From Dehalococcoidia bacterium (GTDB taxonomy: Bacteria > Chloroflexota > Dehalococcoidia > DSTF01 > JACRBR01), in contig JAJTXQ010000056.1 in the NCBI GenBank assembly GCA_021462855.1, positions 18,087 through 82,086 on the forward strand: DNA of 64,000 nucleotides, written 5' to 3'. The position numbers were made by a program, and so were the translations under genes. Shown here in pieces: positions 42,466 to 51,536 of the stretch; position 1 is the first letter of the stretch, and the number at the start of each line of letters is the position of its first letter. The notes beneath the pieces were generated by a model, which was not told the DNA's origin, did no database searches, and saw only the letters and a program-made list of their open reading frames with translations.

Positions 42466-43480
42466 CGGCGCCGCCGCGCCTGCCCGCGACCGCTTCGCGC
42501 GGCCGATGCGTGACCTGCGCGTGTCGGTGACGGACCGCTGCAACTTCCGCTGCCGCTACTGCATGCCGCGCGAGATGTTTGGCGCCGACTTCGCGTTCCT
42601 GCCGCGCGACCAGATCCTGACGTTCGAGGAGATCGCTCGCGTCGCCGGCGTGTTCGCGCGCATGGGCGTGCGCAAGGTGCGGCTGACCGGCGGCGAGCCG
42701 TTGCTGCGTCACGGATTGCCCGAACTCGTGCGCATGCTCGCCGCGATCCCGGACATCGACGTGGCGCTGACAACGAACGGCTCGCTGCTGGCGCAGCAGG
42801 CGGCCGCGCTCGCCGAAGCCGGGCTGCGGCGCGTCACCGTCAGCCTCGACTCGCTCGACGATGCGGTGTTCCGCGGCATGAACGACGCCGATTTCTCCGT
42901 CGCCGCGGTGCTCGCGGGCATCGACGCGGCGGCGGCGGCGGGCATGGCGCCGGTCAAGGTCAACGCCGTCGTGCGGCGCGGCGTCAACGACCACACCGCC
43001 GTGGACCTCGCGCGCCACTTCCGGGGCACGGGACACATCGTGCGGTTCATCGAGTTCATGGACGTCGGCACCACCAACGGCTGGCGTCTCGATGACGTCG
43101 TGCCCGGCGGCGAGATCATCGAGATGATCTCGCGCGAGCTGCCGCTCGAGCCGGGCGGCGCCAACTACCGCGGCGAGGTGGCGAAGCGCTGGCGGTACAC
43201 CGACGGAAGCGGCGAGGTCGGCGTCATCACGTCGGTCACGCAGCCGTTCTGCGGCGACTGCACGCGCGCCCGGCTTTCGGCCGAAGGCTCGCTCTACACC
43301 TGCCTGTTCGCGACGAAGGGCACCGACCTGCGCGACGCGATGCGCGCCGGCGCGGCGGACGACGACCTCGCGCGGATCATCGGCGGCACGTGGGAGGCGC
43401 GCGACGACCGCTACTCGGAACGCCGTTCGGAGAACACGGCCGGCCTCCCGCGCATCGAGATGTCGTACATCGGCGGGTAG
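42452..43480 (+). CDS. moaA: GTP 3',8-cyclase (molybdenum cofactor biosynthesis protein A)
   Basis: Radical SAM enzyme that rearranges GTP to 3',8-cyclo-GTP, the first step to molybdopterin. The N-terminal 4Fe-4S cluster ligands are Cys30, Cys34 and Cys37 in TDRCNFRCRYCMP. The C-terminal cluster ligands are in TQPFCGDCTRARLS and LYTCLF. The enzyme is 342 residues with the usual GGEPLLR and TTNGSLL motifs; the canonical C-terminal GG tail is present (SYIGG), needed to enter the active site. The GTG start lies inside rdgB. moaC follows after 12 bases. Confidence 0.97.
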   Translation: MRETDGAAAPARDRFARPMRDLRVSVTDRCNFRCRYCMPREMFGADFAFLPRDQILTFEEIARVAGVFARMGVRKVRLTGGEPLLRHGLPELVRMLAAIPDIDVALTTNGSLLAQQAAALAEAGLRRVTVSLDSLDDAVFRGMNDADFSVAAVLAGIDAAAAAGMAPVKVNAVVRRGVNDHTAVDLARHFRGTGHIVRFIEFMDVGTTNGWRLDDVVPGGEIIEMISRELPLEPGGANYRGEVAKRWRYTDGSGEVGVITSVTQPFCGDCTRARLSAEGSLYTCLFATKGTDLRDAMRAGAADDDLARIIGGTWEARDDRYSERRSENTAGLPRIEMSYIGG

Positions 43481-43486
43481 TACAAT
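43481..43486 (+). promoter_or_regulatory. -10 element with leaderless spacing to moaC
   Basis: TACAAT directly follows the moaA stop codon and is six bases before the moaC GTG at 43493, so moaC can be transcribed as a leaderless message in addition to any readthrough from moaA. Confidence 0.55.
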
Positions 43487-43492
43487 CACGCC

Positions 43493-43999
43493 GTGACCGC
43501 CGCACGCGACCCCGACGAAGCATTCGGCACGCTGAGCCACATCGACGAGTCCGGCCGGGCGCGCATGGTCGATGTGACGGCGAAAGCCGACACGCGCCGC
43601 GAGGCGACCGCGCGCGGCCGTATCGTCATGCGGGCGGCGACACTGGCGCTGATCCAGGAGGGCGGCGTGCCGAAGGGCGATGTGCTCGCGGTCGCGCAGG
43701 TCGCCGGCGTCATGGCCGCGAAGCGCACGCACGAGCTGATCCCCATGTGCCACCCGCTGCTCCTCACCGGCATCGACGTGACGCTGACGCCCAACCCCGC
43801 GCGCAACTGCATCGACATCGAGGCGACGGTGCGCGTGACCGGCAAGACCGGCGTCGAGATGGAGGCGCTGACGGCGGTGAGCGTGGCGGCGCTGACGGTG
43901 TACGACATGTGCAAGGCCGTCGACCGCGGGATGCGCATCGAGCAGGTGCGGCTGGCGCGGAAGTCCGGCGGCAGGTCCGGGACGATCGCGCTCGAGTGA
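43493..43999 (+). CDS. moaC: Cyclic pyranopterin monophosphate synthase
   Basis: Converts 3',8-cyclo-GTP, the MoaA product, to cyclic pyranopterin monophosphate. The 168-residue protein shows [18 protein letters not shown], the [19 protein letters not shown] active-site segment and [29 protein letters not shown], all hallmark MoaC motifs. It starts with GTG under a TACAAT element. Other moa/moe genes are not in the window. Confidence 0.97.
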   Translation: MTAARDPDEAFGTLSHIDESGRARMVDVTAKADTRREATARGRIVMRAATLALIQEGGVPKGDVLAVAQVAGVMAAKRTHELIPMCHPLLLTGIDVTLTPNPARNCIDIEATVRVTGKTGVEMEALTAVSVAALTVYDMCKAVDRGMRIEQVRLARKSGGRSGTIALE

Positions 44000-44015
44000 C
44001 GCGCGCGCATCCACG

Positions 44016-45104
44016 ATGAGGGTCGTCTACCTGGCCGACGCGCCGTACGTGCACACCGAGCGCTGGGTGCGGCACTTCGCCGCGCGCGGCTGGGACGCGC
44101 ACGTGATCTCGTTCCGCCCGGCGAAGATCGAGGGCGCGACCGTGCACTACATCGACGGGCTCGAGCGGGCGGGCAAGGCGCGCTACCTGGTGCACGCGCG
44201 CCGGGTGCGCCGCCTGGTGCGCGCGCTCCAGCCCGACCTGCTGCACGCGCTGCACCTCACCAGCTACGGATTCCTCGCCGGGCTGTCCGGCTACCAGCCA
44301 TCGATCGTCTCGGTCTGGGGGACCGACGTGCTCGAGGCGCCGTCGCTGACGCCGTTCCACCGCTGGATCACGCGGCATGCGCTCGCCAGGGCCGGCGCCG
44401 TCACCGCCACCGGACTGCGCCTCGCCGAGGCGACGCTCGCGCACACGCCGGCGGGCAAGCCCGTCGCGGTCGTGCCGTACGGCGTTGACCTGGCGCAGTT
44501 CGCGCCGGCGCCGCGCGAAGGGCGCGCTCGCGTGACGGCCGGCGCGGTCGCCCGGCTCTCGGCGGAAAAGGGGCTCGATGACCTGCTGCGCGCGGTCGCG
44601 CTGCTCCGCGAGCGCGGCGACGACCTCGACGTAGCGCTCGCCGGCGACGGCCCGTCGCGCGCGGCGCTCGAGCGGCTCGCCGCCGGCCTCGGCATCGGCG
44701 ACCGAGTGCGGTTCCTCGGCGACACCGCGCACCAGGATGTGCCGGCCGCGTTGCAGGCGCTGGACATCTTCGCGATGCCTTCGACGTGGGAGGGGTTCGG
44801 CGTGGCGGCGCTCGAAGCGGCAGCGATGCAGCTGCCCGTCGTCGCCTCGGACATCCACGGCATCCCGGATGTCGTGCTGCACGGGCGGACGGGGCTGCTC
44901 GTCCCGCCGCGCGATCCGGCGGCGCTTGCCGCCGCGATCGGCCGGCTCGCCGGCGACCCGGCGCTGCGCCGCCGCATGGGCGAGGAAGGCCGCGCCTACG
45001 TCGAGCGCGAATACCGGTGGCAGGACAACGCGGCGCTCATGGAGCGCCTCTACGCCGAGATGACGGGCAACGCCGCCGCCGCTGCGCCCGCAGCCTCGCG
45101 ATAG
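44016..45104 (+). CDS. Glycosyltransferase family 4
   Basis: A 362-residue GT-B retaining glycosyltransferase. The N-terminal acceptor domain begins MRVVYLADAPYVHTERWVRH, and the C-terminal donor domain has VARLSAEKGLDDLLRA, MPSTWEGFGVAALEAAAMQLPVVASD (the E-x7-E box of GT4) and GIPDVVLHGRTGLLVPPRD. It transfers a sugar from a nucleotide or lipid donor in envelope, glycolipid or small-thiol biosynthesis. A PIG-L deacetylase gene follows 13 bases later, an arrangement that recalls GT4 plus deacetylase pairs acting on N-acetylglucosaminyl products, but the N-terminus does not show a BshA-like GGSGVV motif. Confidence 0.9.
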   Translation: MRVVYLADAPYVHTERWVRHFAARGWDAHVISFRPAKIEGATVHYIDGLERAGKARYLVHARRVRRLVRALQPDLLHALHLTSYGFLAGLSGYQPSIVSVWGTDVLEAPSLTPFHRWITRHALARAGAVTATGLRLAEATLAHTPAGKPVAVVPYGVDLAQFAPAPREGRARVTAGAVARLSAEKGLDDLLRAVALLRERGDDLDVALAGDGPSRAALERLAAGLGIGDRVRFLGDTAHQDVPAALQALDIFAMPSTWEGFGVAALEAAAMQLPVVASDIHGIPDVVLHGRTGLLVPPRDPAALAAAIGRLAGDPALRRRMGEEGRAYVEREYRWQDNAALMERLYAEMTGNAAAAAPAASR

Positions 45105-45105
45105 C

Positions 45106-45111
45106 TACAAT
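45106..45111 (+). promoter_or_regulatory. -10 element with leaderless spacing to the PIG-L gene
   Basis: TACAAT ends six bases before the ATG at 45118. Confidence 0.55.
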
Positions 45112-45117
45112 TCCCTG

Positions 45118-46002
45118 ATGGCCACAACGACCCCTGCACGCAAGAAGGCGCCCGCGAAGCGCGGCGCGCGGTCGATCGTCGCGCGGGCGGCGAAGGCGGC
45201 GCGGGCGGCAGCGAAGCCAAAGGAACCCTCGGCCGAGGAGAAGTGGGCGTCCTACGAGCGCGCGCTCGTCATCACCGCGCACCCTGACGACGCCGAGTTC
45301 ATCGCCGGCGGCACCATGGCGAAGCTGGCGGCGATGGGCATCGAAGTGACGCTGGCGGTCGCGACGAGCGGCGACAAGGGCACCCGCGACATCAACCTGC
45401 GTCCGCAGGAGCTCGCGGCGATCCGCGAGGCGGAGCAGCGCGCCGCGGCGAACGTGCTGGGCCTGCACCAGTGCGTGTTCCTCGGCTACCCCGACGGGTT
45501 CCTCGCCGAGGGTCCGGAGTTGCGCGGCCATATCGTGCGGCTGATCCGGCAACTGCGCCCGGACATCATCATCACCTGGGACGGGTTCCGCGTCGGGTTC
45601 AACCACACCGACCATCGCGTCATCGGCCGAGTCGTCCGCGACGCGTTGTTCCCGGCGGCGCACGACCCGCACTACTACCCCGAGCACCGCATGCGCGGCA
45701 TCGGCCCGTGGCGCACGGCCGAGGCGCTGCTCGCCGCGACATCGGAGCCGACGCTGCACATCGACATCGCGCCGTTCCTCGAGCAGAAGGTCGACGCGAT
45801 CCTGTGCCACACGAGCCAGATCGACGGCACGAGCCGCGACGACATGCTCAAGCGCATGCGCGGGCGGGCGAAAGCCGACCCGCAGCGGCGCAAGGAGACG
45901 GGCTTCGACTTTGCGGAATCGTTCAAGCGGATCGAGTTCCGGCGGCCGGAGGGCGCGCCGGGCACGCCGCCCGGGCGGCCGGCGGCTGCAAAGCGAGGGT
46001 AG
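45118..46002 (+). CDS. PIG-L/LmbE-type N-acetylglucosaminyl deacetylase
   Basis: A 294-residue zinc-dependent deacetylase. ITAHPDDAEFIAGGTMAKL (about residues 51-69) carries the AHPDDAE metal/catalytic motif and FNHTDHRVIGR the second His pair. It begins with a Lys/Ala-rich tail of about 45 residues (ARKKAPAKRGARS) absent from typical LmbE proteins. Relatives deacetylate GlcNAc-inositol, GlcNAc-malate or antibiotic precursors. It follows a GT4 gene, so a glycosylation/deacetylation pair is plausible; the product is unknown. Confidence 0.9.
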   Translation: MATTTPARKKAPAKRGARSIVARAAKAARAAAKPKEPSAEEKWASYERALVITAHPDDAEFIAGGTMAKLAAMGIEVTLAVATSGDKGTRDINLRPQELAAIREAEQRAAANVLGLHQCVFLGYPDGFLAEGPELRGHIVRLIRQLRPDIIITWDGFRVGFNHTDHRVIGRVVRDALFPAAHDPHYYPEHRMRGIGPWRTAEALLAATSEPTLHIDIAPFLEQKVDAILCHTSQIDGTSRDDMLKRMRGRAKADPQRRKETGFDFAESFKRIEFRRPEGAPGTPPGRPAAAKRG

Positions 46003-46014
46003 GCGGAGGCGGCG

Positions 46015-46899
46015 GTGGAGCAGACGGCGTTCAACTTGTTCATCCTGGCGTACGTGCTGTCGCTCGCGGCGTCGGCGGCGTACATCGCGCTGCCGTTGTG
46101 GCCGCGCGTGGCGTACCGCTCGGCGGAGACGACCGCCGGCACGACGATGACCATCGCATCGAAGAGCGAGCCGCCGGCGGTCGTCGGGCCGCTCGCCACA
46201 TCGCTCGGGTTGCTGATGTTCGGCGCGCTCACGCTGTCGCTCGTGCTGCGGGGGATCGCCGTCAAGCACGCGCCGTACGCGAACATGTACGAGTACACGA
46301 TCGCGCTCGGCTGGGGCAGCGCGCTGTTCTACGTGATCTTCGAGCGGTGGTACGGCCAGCGGGCGCTCGGCGCGCTGCTGTTCCCGGGCATCGCCGCGCT
46401 GTTCACCGTGTCGCTCGTCTTCTTCCCGGCCGAGGTGACGCCGCTCATCCCCGCGCTGCAGAAGAACCGCATCCTCGGCATCCACGTCGGCATGATGATG
46501 ATCTCGTACAGCGCGCTGTCGGTGTCGTTCGTCGCGGCGGTGCTGTACTTCGTGCAAGACGGCAAGCGCCGTTTTGCGCGCCTGCCCTCCGGCGCGCTGC
46601 TCGAGGAGATCGCGCACAAGTCGGTCCTGATCGGGTTCCCGCTGCTCGCCCTCGGCATCGCGCTCGGCGCGTGGTGGGCGAACTCCGCCTGGGGCCGCTA
46701 CTGGGGCTGGGACCCGAAGGAGACGTCGGCGCTCGTGACGTGGCTCGTGTACGCGGGCTATTTGCATGCCCGCGGCCTGCGCGCGTGGCGGGGCAAGCGC
46801 GCGGCGGCGATCCTTGTGCTCGGCTACGCCGGCGTGCTGTTCACCTACTTCGCCGTGAACCTCTGGGTCAGCGGCCTGCACTCGTACGCAGGCGTCTAG
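46015..46899 (+). CDS. ccsB: Cytochrome c biogenesis protein CcsB/ResC (WWD domain)
   Basis: A 294-residue polytopic membrane protein of system II cytochrome c assembly. WGRYWGWDPKETSALVTW is the heme-binding WWD domain, and the flanking histidines (YANMYEYTIALG, IHVGMMMISYSALS, LHARGLR, SGLHSYA) include the usual external ligands. It exports heme and, with ResB/Ccs1, attaches it to apocytochromes outside the membrane. No resB partner is in the window. Start GTG (46015); it lies 12 bases after the PIG-L gene. Confidence 0.93.
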   Translation: MEQTAFNLFILAYVLSLAASAAYIALPLWPRVAYRSAETTAGTTMTIASKSEPPAVVGPLATSLGLLMFGALTLSLVLRGIAVKHAPYANMYEYTIALGWGSALFYVIFERWYGQRALGALLFPGIAALFTVSLVFFPAEVTPLIPALQKNRILGIHVGMMMISYSALSVSFVAAVLYFVQDGKRRFARLPSGALLEEIAHKSVLIGFPLLALGIALGAWWANSAWGRYWGWDPKETSALVTWLVYAGYLHARGLRAWRGKRAAAILVLGYAGVLFTYFAVNLWVSGLHSYAGV

Positions 46900-46903
46900 G
46901 ACG

Positions 46904-48046
46904 ATGTTCATGCGGCGCGCCGGCCGACGGGCGTGCGCCTGCGGCGCACGTGCGCCGCTGAAGCTGCGCCGCTACGTCTCGGCCTGCGCCATCGTCACCG
47001 CAATCACACTCGTTGCGGCCGCATGCGGCGGGACGCCGCGCGGCGCGCCGCCGCCGGCGACGAGCACGAGCGCCCCGGCGGTGGCGGCGGCGCCCCCGCC
47101 TTCACCGACGGCCGAGCCCGTGACGCGCCTGCTGTTCACCGGCGACATCATCCCCGCCCGGTGCACCTACGCACGGCTCGAGGCGCTCGGGGACTACACC
47201 GCGCCATTTCGCGCGCTGCACGCCGAGCTCGCGTCCGCCGACCTCACCATCGGCTCGCTGGACACAACGGTTTCGCACGCCGCGCGCCCGATCGGCTGCA
47301 CGCCGACATTCAACCTCGCCTCGCCCGCGGCCGTCGCCGGCGGGCTGGCGTACGCCGGATACGACGTGATGGCGCACGCGGCCAATCACATCAAGGACTG
47401 CGGCGCGACCGCCTGCGGCGATACGGCGATGCTGGAGACGGCGCAGATCTTGCGCGCAGACGGCATCGCCGTCACCGGCAGCGGGCCCGATGTCGTCGCC
47501 GCGCGTGCGCCGGCGGTGGTCGAGCGCAACGGCGTGTACTTCGCGTTCCTCGCGTACGACGACATCGCGCCCTACTACCATGCCGATACGTCGACCGCGG
47601 GCAGCGCGCCGATGGACGCCGCGACGATCGCCGAGGACGTCGCGAACGCGCGCGCCGTGGCGCAGGTGGTCGTCGTCATGCCGCACTGGGGCGCCGAGTA
47701 CACGGCGGTGCCGTCGGAACGGCAGCGGGAGTTCGCGCGGGCGGCGGCGGCGGCCGGCGCCGACCTCGTCGTCGGCAACCACCCGCACTGGGTGCAGGCG
47801 CACGAGCAGATCGACGAGACGTTCGTGGCGTACGCGCTCGGCAACTTCGTCTTCGACCAGGACTGGTCGGTCGAGACCCAGCAGGGCGCGATGCTCGAGG
47901 TCACGTTCACCGGCACGCGCGTCACCGCGACGCGCTACCTCCCCGTGCGCATCCACGACGAACACCAACCCCGCCCGGCGCCGCCGGACGAAGCCGCCGC
48001 CATCCTTCGCCGGATCGAGGATGCGAGCGCCGGGCTGGCGCCGTAG
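46904..48046 (+). CDS. CapA/PgsA-family lipoprotein (poly-gamma-glutamate synthesis-like metallophosphatase fold)
   Basis: A 380-residue protein with a signal peptide ending in lipobox LVAAAC, a Pro/Ala/Ser linker and a CapA domain. FTGDIIPARC, NHIKDCG, VVVMPHWGAEYT and VVGNHPHWVQ hold the conserved Asp, Asn and His residues of this calcineurin-like fold, and YALGNFVFDQDW is the CapA end motif. Relatives anchor or process capsule polyglutamate, but most environmental members are uncharacterised. It starts four bases after ccsB. Confidence 0.9.
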   Translation: MFMRRAGRRACACGARAPLKLRRYVSACAIVTAITLVAAACGGTPRGAPPPATSTSAPAVAAAPPPSPTAEPVTRLLFTGDIIPARCTYARLEALGDYTAPFRALHAELASADLTIGSLDTTVSHAARPIGCTPTFNLASPAAVAGGLAYAGYDVMAHAANHIKDCGATACGDTAMLETAQILRADGIAVTGSGPDVVAARAPAVVERNGVYFAFLAYDDIAPYYHADTSTAGSAPMDAATIAEDVANARAVAQVVVVMPHWGAEYTAVPSERQREFARAAAAAGADLVVGNHPHWVQAHEQIDETFVAYALGNFVFDQDWSVETQQGAMLEVTFTGTRVTATRYLPVRIHDEHQPRPAPPDEAAAILRRIEDASAGLAP

Positions 48047-48181
48047 CTTCGCGCGGCGCCGGCCCGCACACCGAATTGCCCGCCGCACCGCTGCTGCGCC
48101 CGATTCGCGCGGCCGATGATGTTGGTACGGAGGTAGCGGCGGCGGACAGGGCGGGCGTGACGGTGGCATAGGCGGCGCTGC

Positions 48182-48187
48182 TACAAT
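48182..48187 (+). promoter_or_regulatory. -10 element close to the start of the gene at 48196
   Basis: TACAAT with eight bases to the ATG. Confidence 0.5.
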
Positions 48188-48195
48188 CGCGACCA

Positions 48196-48987
48196 ATGCT
48201 GGAAGAGCGGATCGCCGAACTCAAGGCAGTCATCGCCAGCAACGACGGCAGCAACGCCGCTGACGCGCGCTTCGCGCGCGCCGTCGACGAGCTCATCAGC
48301 GCCGTGTACGACGACATCGGCCGCATCCGCGAGGAGCGGCCGCGCGCGCTGTTCGACCTGTTCGTGATCAAGGTGCTGTACGTCGGGCGCGGCAGCCGGC
48401 ACGCCGACGTCATCGACTACCTCGGCGCGCTGCTCGACGCGTACCTGTACGCCCGCCGGCTCTTTCCCGACGACGCCGCGGGCCGGCCGCGCACACTGTA
48501 CTTCTCCGACGTGCTCGACGAACGCCGGCGCATCGAGTTCTTCGACGACCGCTTCGAGGCATACCGGACGTACGCCGACAATGCGCTGTTCCTCAGCGGC
48601 GTCTTCGCACCGGCGGCGCAGCGGCGTCATGCGCGGGGCCGCGGGCCGATGCGCGGGCGCCGCGCCGGCATCGACGCCGGGTACTACGTGTCGACGGGCA
48701 AGACGATGTACCGCATGGCCGCGCGGCAGCGCGAAGCGGAGCGCTCGGCGCAGCGCGACACGCTCGAGCGCCTCGCCGATTGCTTCGAGGTGTACGCCGA
48801 CGCGCTGAACGAGATGAGCGAGCGCTACATCATGGGGTTCGACCTGGCGCTCCTCACGGACAAGATGCTCGATGGCTACAACCGGCATCGCGCATCGGGC
48901 GAGCGCGCGCCGCGCGACGACGCGCGCTACCTGGCATCGCGGCTCCGCATCGACGCATCTTCGTTCCCGGAGCTGTACCGCGACTGA
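48196..48987 (+). CDS. Hypothetical protein (263 residues)
   Basis: I recognise no family. The protein is predicted soluble and mostly helical, rich in Arg, Asp, Glu and Tyr (DDIGRIREERPRALFDLFVIKVLYVGRGSRHADVIDYL; GRGPMRGRRAGID; ERSAQRDTLERLADCFEVYAD). The basic GRGPMRGRR patch may bind nucleic acid or phosphate. It seems monocistronic, with a leaderless-type start. The region 48047-48195 before it holds nothing else that I can identify. Confidence 0.6.
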   Translation: MLEERIAELKAVIASNDGSNAADARFARAVDELISAVYDDIGRIREERPRALFDLFVIKVLYVGRGSRHADVIDYLGALLDAYLYARRLFPDDAAGRPRTLYFSDVLDERRRIEFFDDRFEAYRTYADNALFLSGVFAPAAQRRHARGRGPMRGRRAGIDAGYYVSTGKTMYRMAARQREAERSAQRDTLERLADCFEVYADALNEMSERYIMGFDLALLTDKMLDGYNRHRASGERAPRDDARYLASRLRIDASSFPELYRD

Positions 48988-49125
48988 CGCATCCGGCGCG
49001 GAGGCAGCGGCGAGCGTCGCGAGGTGCGCCGCGCGGCGATCTGGCGCGGACTGGTCGCCGGCAGCGAATCCCGCGACGACGCGGGGGGCCCCGGCGCCCG
49101 GCGACATGCGCGGTGGCGCGCGCCG

Positions 49126-50730
49126 CTACGGCAACGGGATGCCGTTGTACAGCAGGTCGGTGTCGCCGGCGAACACGTCGGTGCTGAGGTTCGCGAGCGC
49201 GACGATCGGCCGGTCGGACTCCAGCACTGCGGTGCCGGCGAAGCCGTTGGGCAGCATCGGCTCCTGGTGCTGGAAGACGGTGAACTCGCGGAACGCGGTC
49301 ACCGTGTACGACTGTTCGCCGCCGGGCAGGTCCAGCCCCAGGTAGCGGATACGCACGTTCGCCTGCCCGCCATCGGCGACGAGGACGCGGAACCACGAGT
49401 TCCAGCCCGCCGCGCCCTGGTACGGGCCGTAGTTCTTGTTCAGCACCGGCAACAGCACGCGGTTCGCGCCGTCCTGCGGGATGAAGCCGCGGTAGTTCGT
49501 GAACTGGTCACCGTACCGCGTGCTGCGCGTGACGATGACGCCGATCGGCTGCGTCGACGTGATGCGCGCCGTTCCGACGAAGTTCGGCGGCAGGCGGTCG
49601 CCGGGCGCGAGGCAATTCGCATAGTCATCGCGGTCCTGGAAGCAGAGCCGCGCGCCGTTCACCGTCAGCGTGTTCTGCTTGGCGACGAACGCGTTGCCGT
49701 TGTTGAGGTCGAAGCCTTCGAACCGGAACGTCACCTGTGCCGGCTTTTTCGGATCCTGGTTCACAAGCTGGAAGCGCGTGCTGTAGCCATTCAGCGGCCC
49801 CACCTCGCGGTCGACGAGCGGCAGCAGCACGGTCGTGCTCATGTCCGCGGCATCGAGCGCGCGATAGCTGCTGAACAGGTTGTACAGCGTGTTCCAGTAG
49901 TCCGCGGTGGCCAGCAGGACCTGCTCGTCGGCCTCGACGCCGCTGCCGGTCTTGTACGTCTCGATGCGTACCGAGCCGGTGAACGGCGCCGGCACGCCGA
50001 ACGTGTCCGGATCGCGGAACAACGTCCCGAGCGCAGGGATGGGGCGGCCGCCGTTCGGGCAGCCGGGCTCCTTCGGCGGGGTCTTCGTGCCGGCCTTGTA
50101 CGGGTCCCACGCGACTTCGCCGTCGGTGTAGTTGCTGAGGTAGGTGATGCCGACGCACGCGGTCGAGTCACCGAGGTTCTGGATCGCGAAGCGACCCATC
50201 GAGTCCTGCTGCGCGCCGTCGCGGTTGGCGAGGAGCGGCAGGTACATGCGGCTGGCGCCGGCGGCGATCGTCGTGGTGCTGCCGTCGATCATGAAGGCGC
50301 CGTTGCGGCGCACGTCCTTGGCCTGCAGCGCCACGATCGGCTGGTCGCTCTCGACCACCGCCGAGCCCTTGTAGCCGGGCGGCAGCGCGCCGTTCTGCTC
50401 CTGGAAGAAGGTCCCCCCCTGCCCCGGGCCGAGCGCCGGGCAGCCGCCCGACGGGCACGCGTCCTGCGCGAGCATGCGGCCGCCCTCGTCGTAGTACGAC
50501 ACCGTCACCGTGGCCGGGTTCACGCCGATGTTCTGGACGCGGATCCAGGAGTTCTCCTGGCCGAACGTGAACGCCATTGGCGGCGCCGCCGATGCGAAGC
50601 GCGGGCGCGCTTCGGGCGAAGGCGCGCCGCCGGCGACGTATGCCGTGAATAGCAAGATGGCCGCTGCGGCCGCGAACCCGCGACGCCGCACCAGCCACGA
50701 CGAGATGCGGTTCATCCGCATAGCGCGCAT
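49126..50730 (-). CDS. Secreted beta-rich protein with repeated domains
   Basis: A 534-residue exported protein starting with a signal peptide (ISSWLVRRRGFAAAAAILLFTAYVAG). It contains at least three related beta-sandwich units, each ending in a stretch such as GSAVVESDQPIVAL, GTARITSTQPIGVI and GTAVLESDRPIVAL. Each unit also includes a segment like IRVQNIGVNPATVTVSYYDEGG or FRVLVADGGQANVRIRYLG. Such repeats are typical of extracellular matrix or S-layer-associated proteins. The family is not recognised. ATG 50730 has a GAAGGAT site; the frame extends slightly further upstream. Confidence 0.75.
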   Translation of the reverse strand: MRAMRMNRISSWLVRRRGFAAAAAILLFTAYVAGGAPSPEARPRFASAAPPMAFTFGQENSWIRVQNIGVNPATVTVSYYDEGGRMLAQDACPSGGCPALGPGQGGTFFQEQNGALPPGYKGSAVVESDQPIVALQAKDVRRNGAFMIDGSTTTIAAGASRMYLPLLANRDGAQQDSMGRFAIQNLGDSTACVGITYLSNYTDGEVAWDPYKAGTKTPPKEPGCPNGGRPIPALGTLFRDPDTFGVPAPFTGSVRIETYKTGSGVEADEQVLLATADYWNTLYNLFSSYRALDAADMSTTVLLPLVDREVGPLNGYSTRFQLVNQDPKKPAQVTFRFEGFDLNNGNAFVAKQNTLTVNGARLCFQDRDDYANCLAPGDRLPPNFVGTARITSTQPIGVIVTRSTRYGDQFTNYRGFIPQDGANRVLLPVLNKNYGPYQGAAGWNSWFRVLVADGGQANVRIRYLGLDLPGGEQSYTVTAFREFTVFQHQEPMLPNGFAGTAVLESDRPIVALANLSTDVFAGDTDLLYNGIPLP

Positions 50731-50825
50731 GTTGGATCCTTCCACCACCCCGCCCGTCCGCGCATTCTAGGCACGCCGCCATAGCGGGTCAACTTGTGGA
50801 GCACGCGCGCAGCTTCGGCGCAGCT

Positions 50826-51413
50826 TCAGCGGGCGGTGTCCGGCGCCCCGGCGAAGAGCGCGTCCGCGAACTCGCGCAGCGTGCGCACGAGCGCGAGCCC
50901 GCCGGGCAACGGCGCATCGCCGTGGGCGCCCGCGTGGTCGAGGAGATAGACGCGCGGCACGCCCTCTCGCGCGAGGTGATACGCCGTGCGCGGGTCATCA
51001 TCGATGTGCGCTTCGATGCCAAGCATGCGCGCCGTCGCGAGCTTGTGCTGCGGCGGCCGCAGCCCGCGCGGCGCCATCCGCACACCGGCGATCTTCCGCT
51101 CCAGGCCGTGCTTGCGCAGCCAGCGGCGCATGAGCGGAGCGCCGTACTCGCTGCGCCCCGTGACGATCCACACGTCGTGCCGGGCGCAGAGATCGCCGAG
51201 CACCTCGGGCGCGTCGGGCGCCATCTTGCGCCAGGCGAAGCGCGCGTACTCGACGGCCAGGCGCAGCGGGTTCGCACGCGGCTCGTCCGCGTACAACGCC
51301 TCGTAGCCGGCGGGCAGTTCCGGCACGGGCTTCGGCTCGTGCACCGCGAGCCGCCCGAACGGCGTCAGGCACAACACACCATCGAAGTCGAACGACACGC
51401 GCAACCGGTACAC
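50826..51413 (-). CDS. HAD-superfamily hydrolase
   Basis: A 195-residue HAD phosphatase. Motif I is SFDFDGVLCLTPFG (Asp9 and Asp11), motif II VTGRSEYG and motif IV HIDDDPRTAY; the family is close to 5'-nucleotidase/polynucleotide-phosphatase-like HADs. The Lys of motif III may be in RKIAGVRM or PQHKLAT. The substrate is unknown. The GTG start has a GGGAGGG site directly upstream. Confidence 0.85.
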   Translation of the reverse strand: MYRLRVSFDFDGVLCLTPFGRLAVHEPKPVPELPAGYEALYADEPRANPLRLAVEYARFAWRKMAPDAPEVLGDLCARHDVWIVTGRSEYGAPLMRRWLRKHGLERKIAGVRMAPRGLRPPQHKLATARMLGIEAHIDDDPRTAYHLAREGVPRVYLLDHAGAHGDAPLPGGLALVRTLREFADALFAGAPDTAR

Positions 51414-51508
51414 CCCTCCCGAGAGCCCGCCGAGTATAGGCGGAATGCCGCACGCGGGCGAAGCGGCGCGCTGTCAACGAGCGAGCGCCGGGCGTCCGCG
51501 CGCGCGGC

Positions 51509-51528
51509 TATACTTTCGCATCGCGAAA
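51509..51528 (+). promoter_or_regulatory. -10 element and palindrome upstream of the response-regulator gene
   Basis: TATACT (51509-51514) is followed at once by TTTCGC-ATC-GCGAAA (51514-51528), a perfect inverted repeat covering the expected transcription start. A regulator bound there, possibly the encoded protein itself, would control initiation. The 5' leader is about 16 bases with GAAAGG as a possible ribosome-binding site. Confidence 0.55.
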
Positions 51529-51536
51529 GGTGCGTC

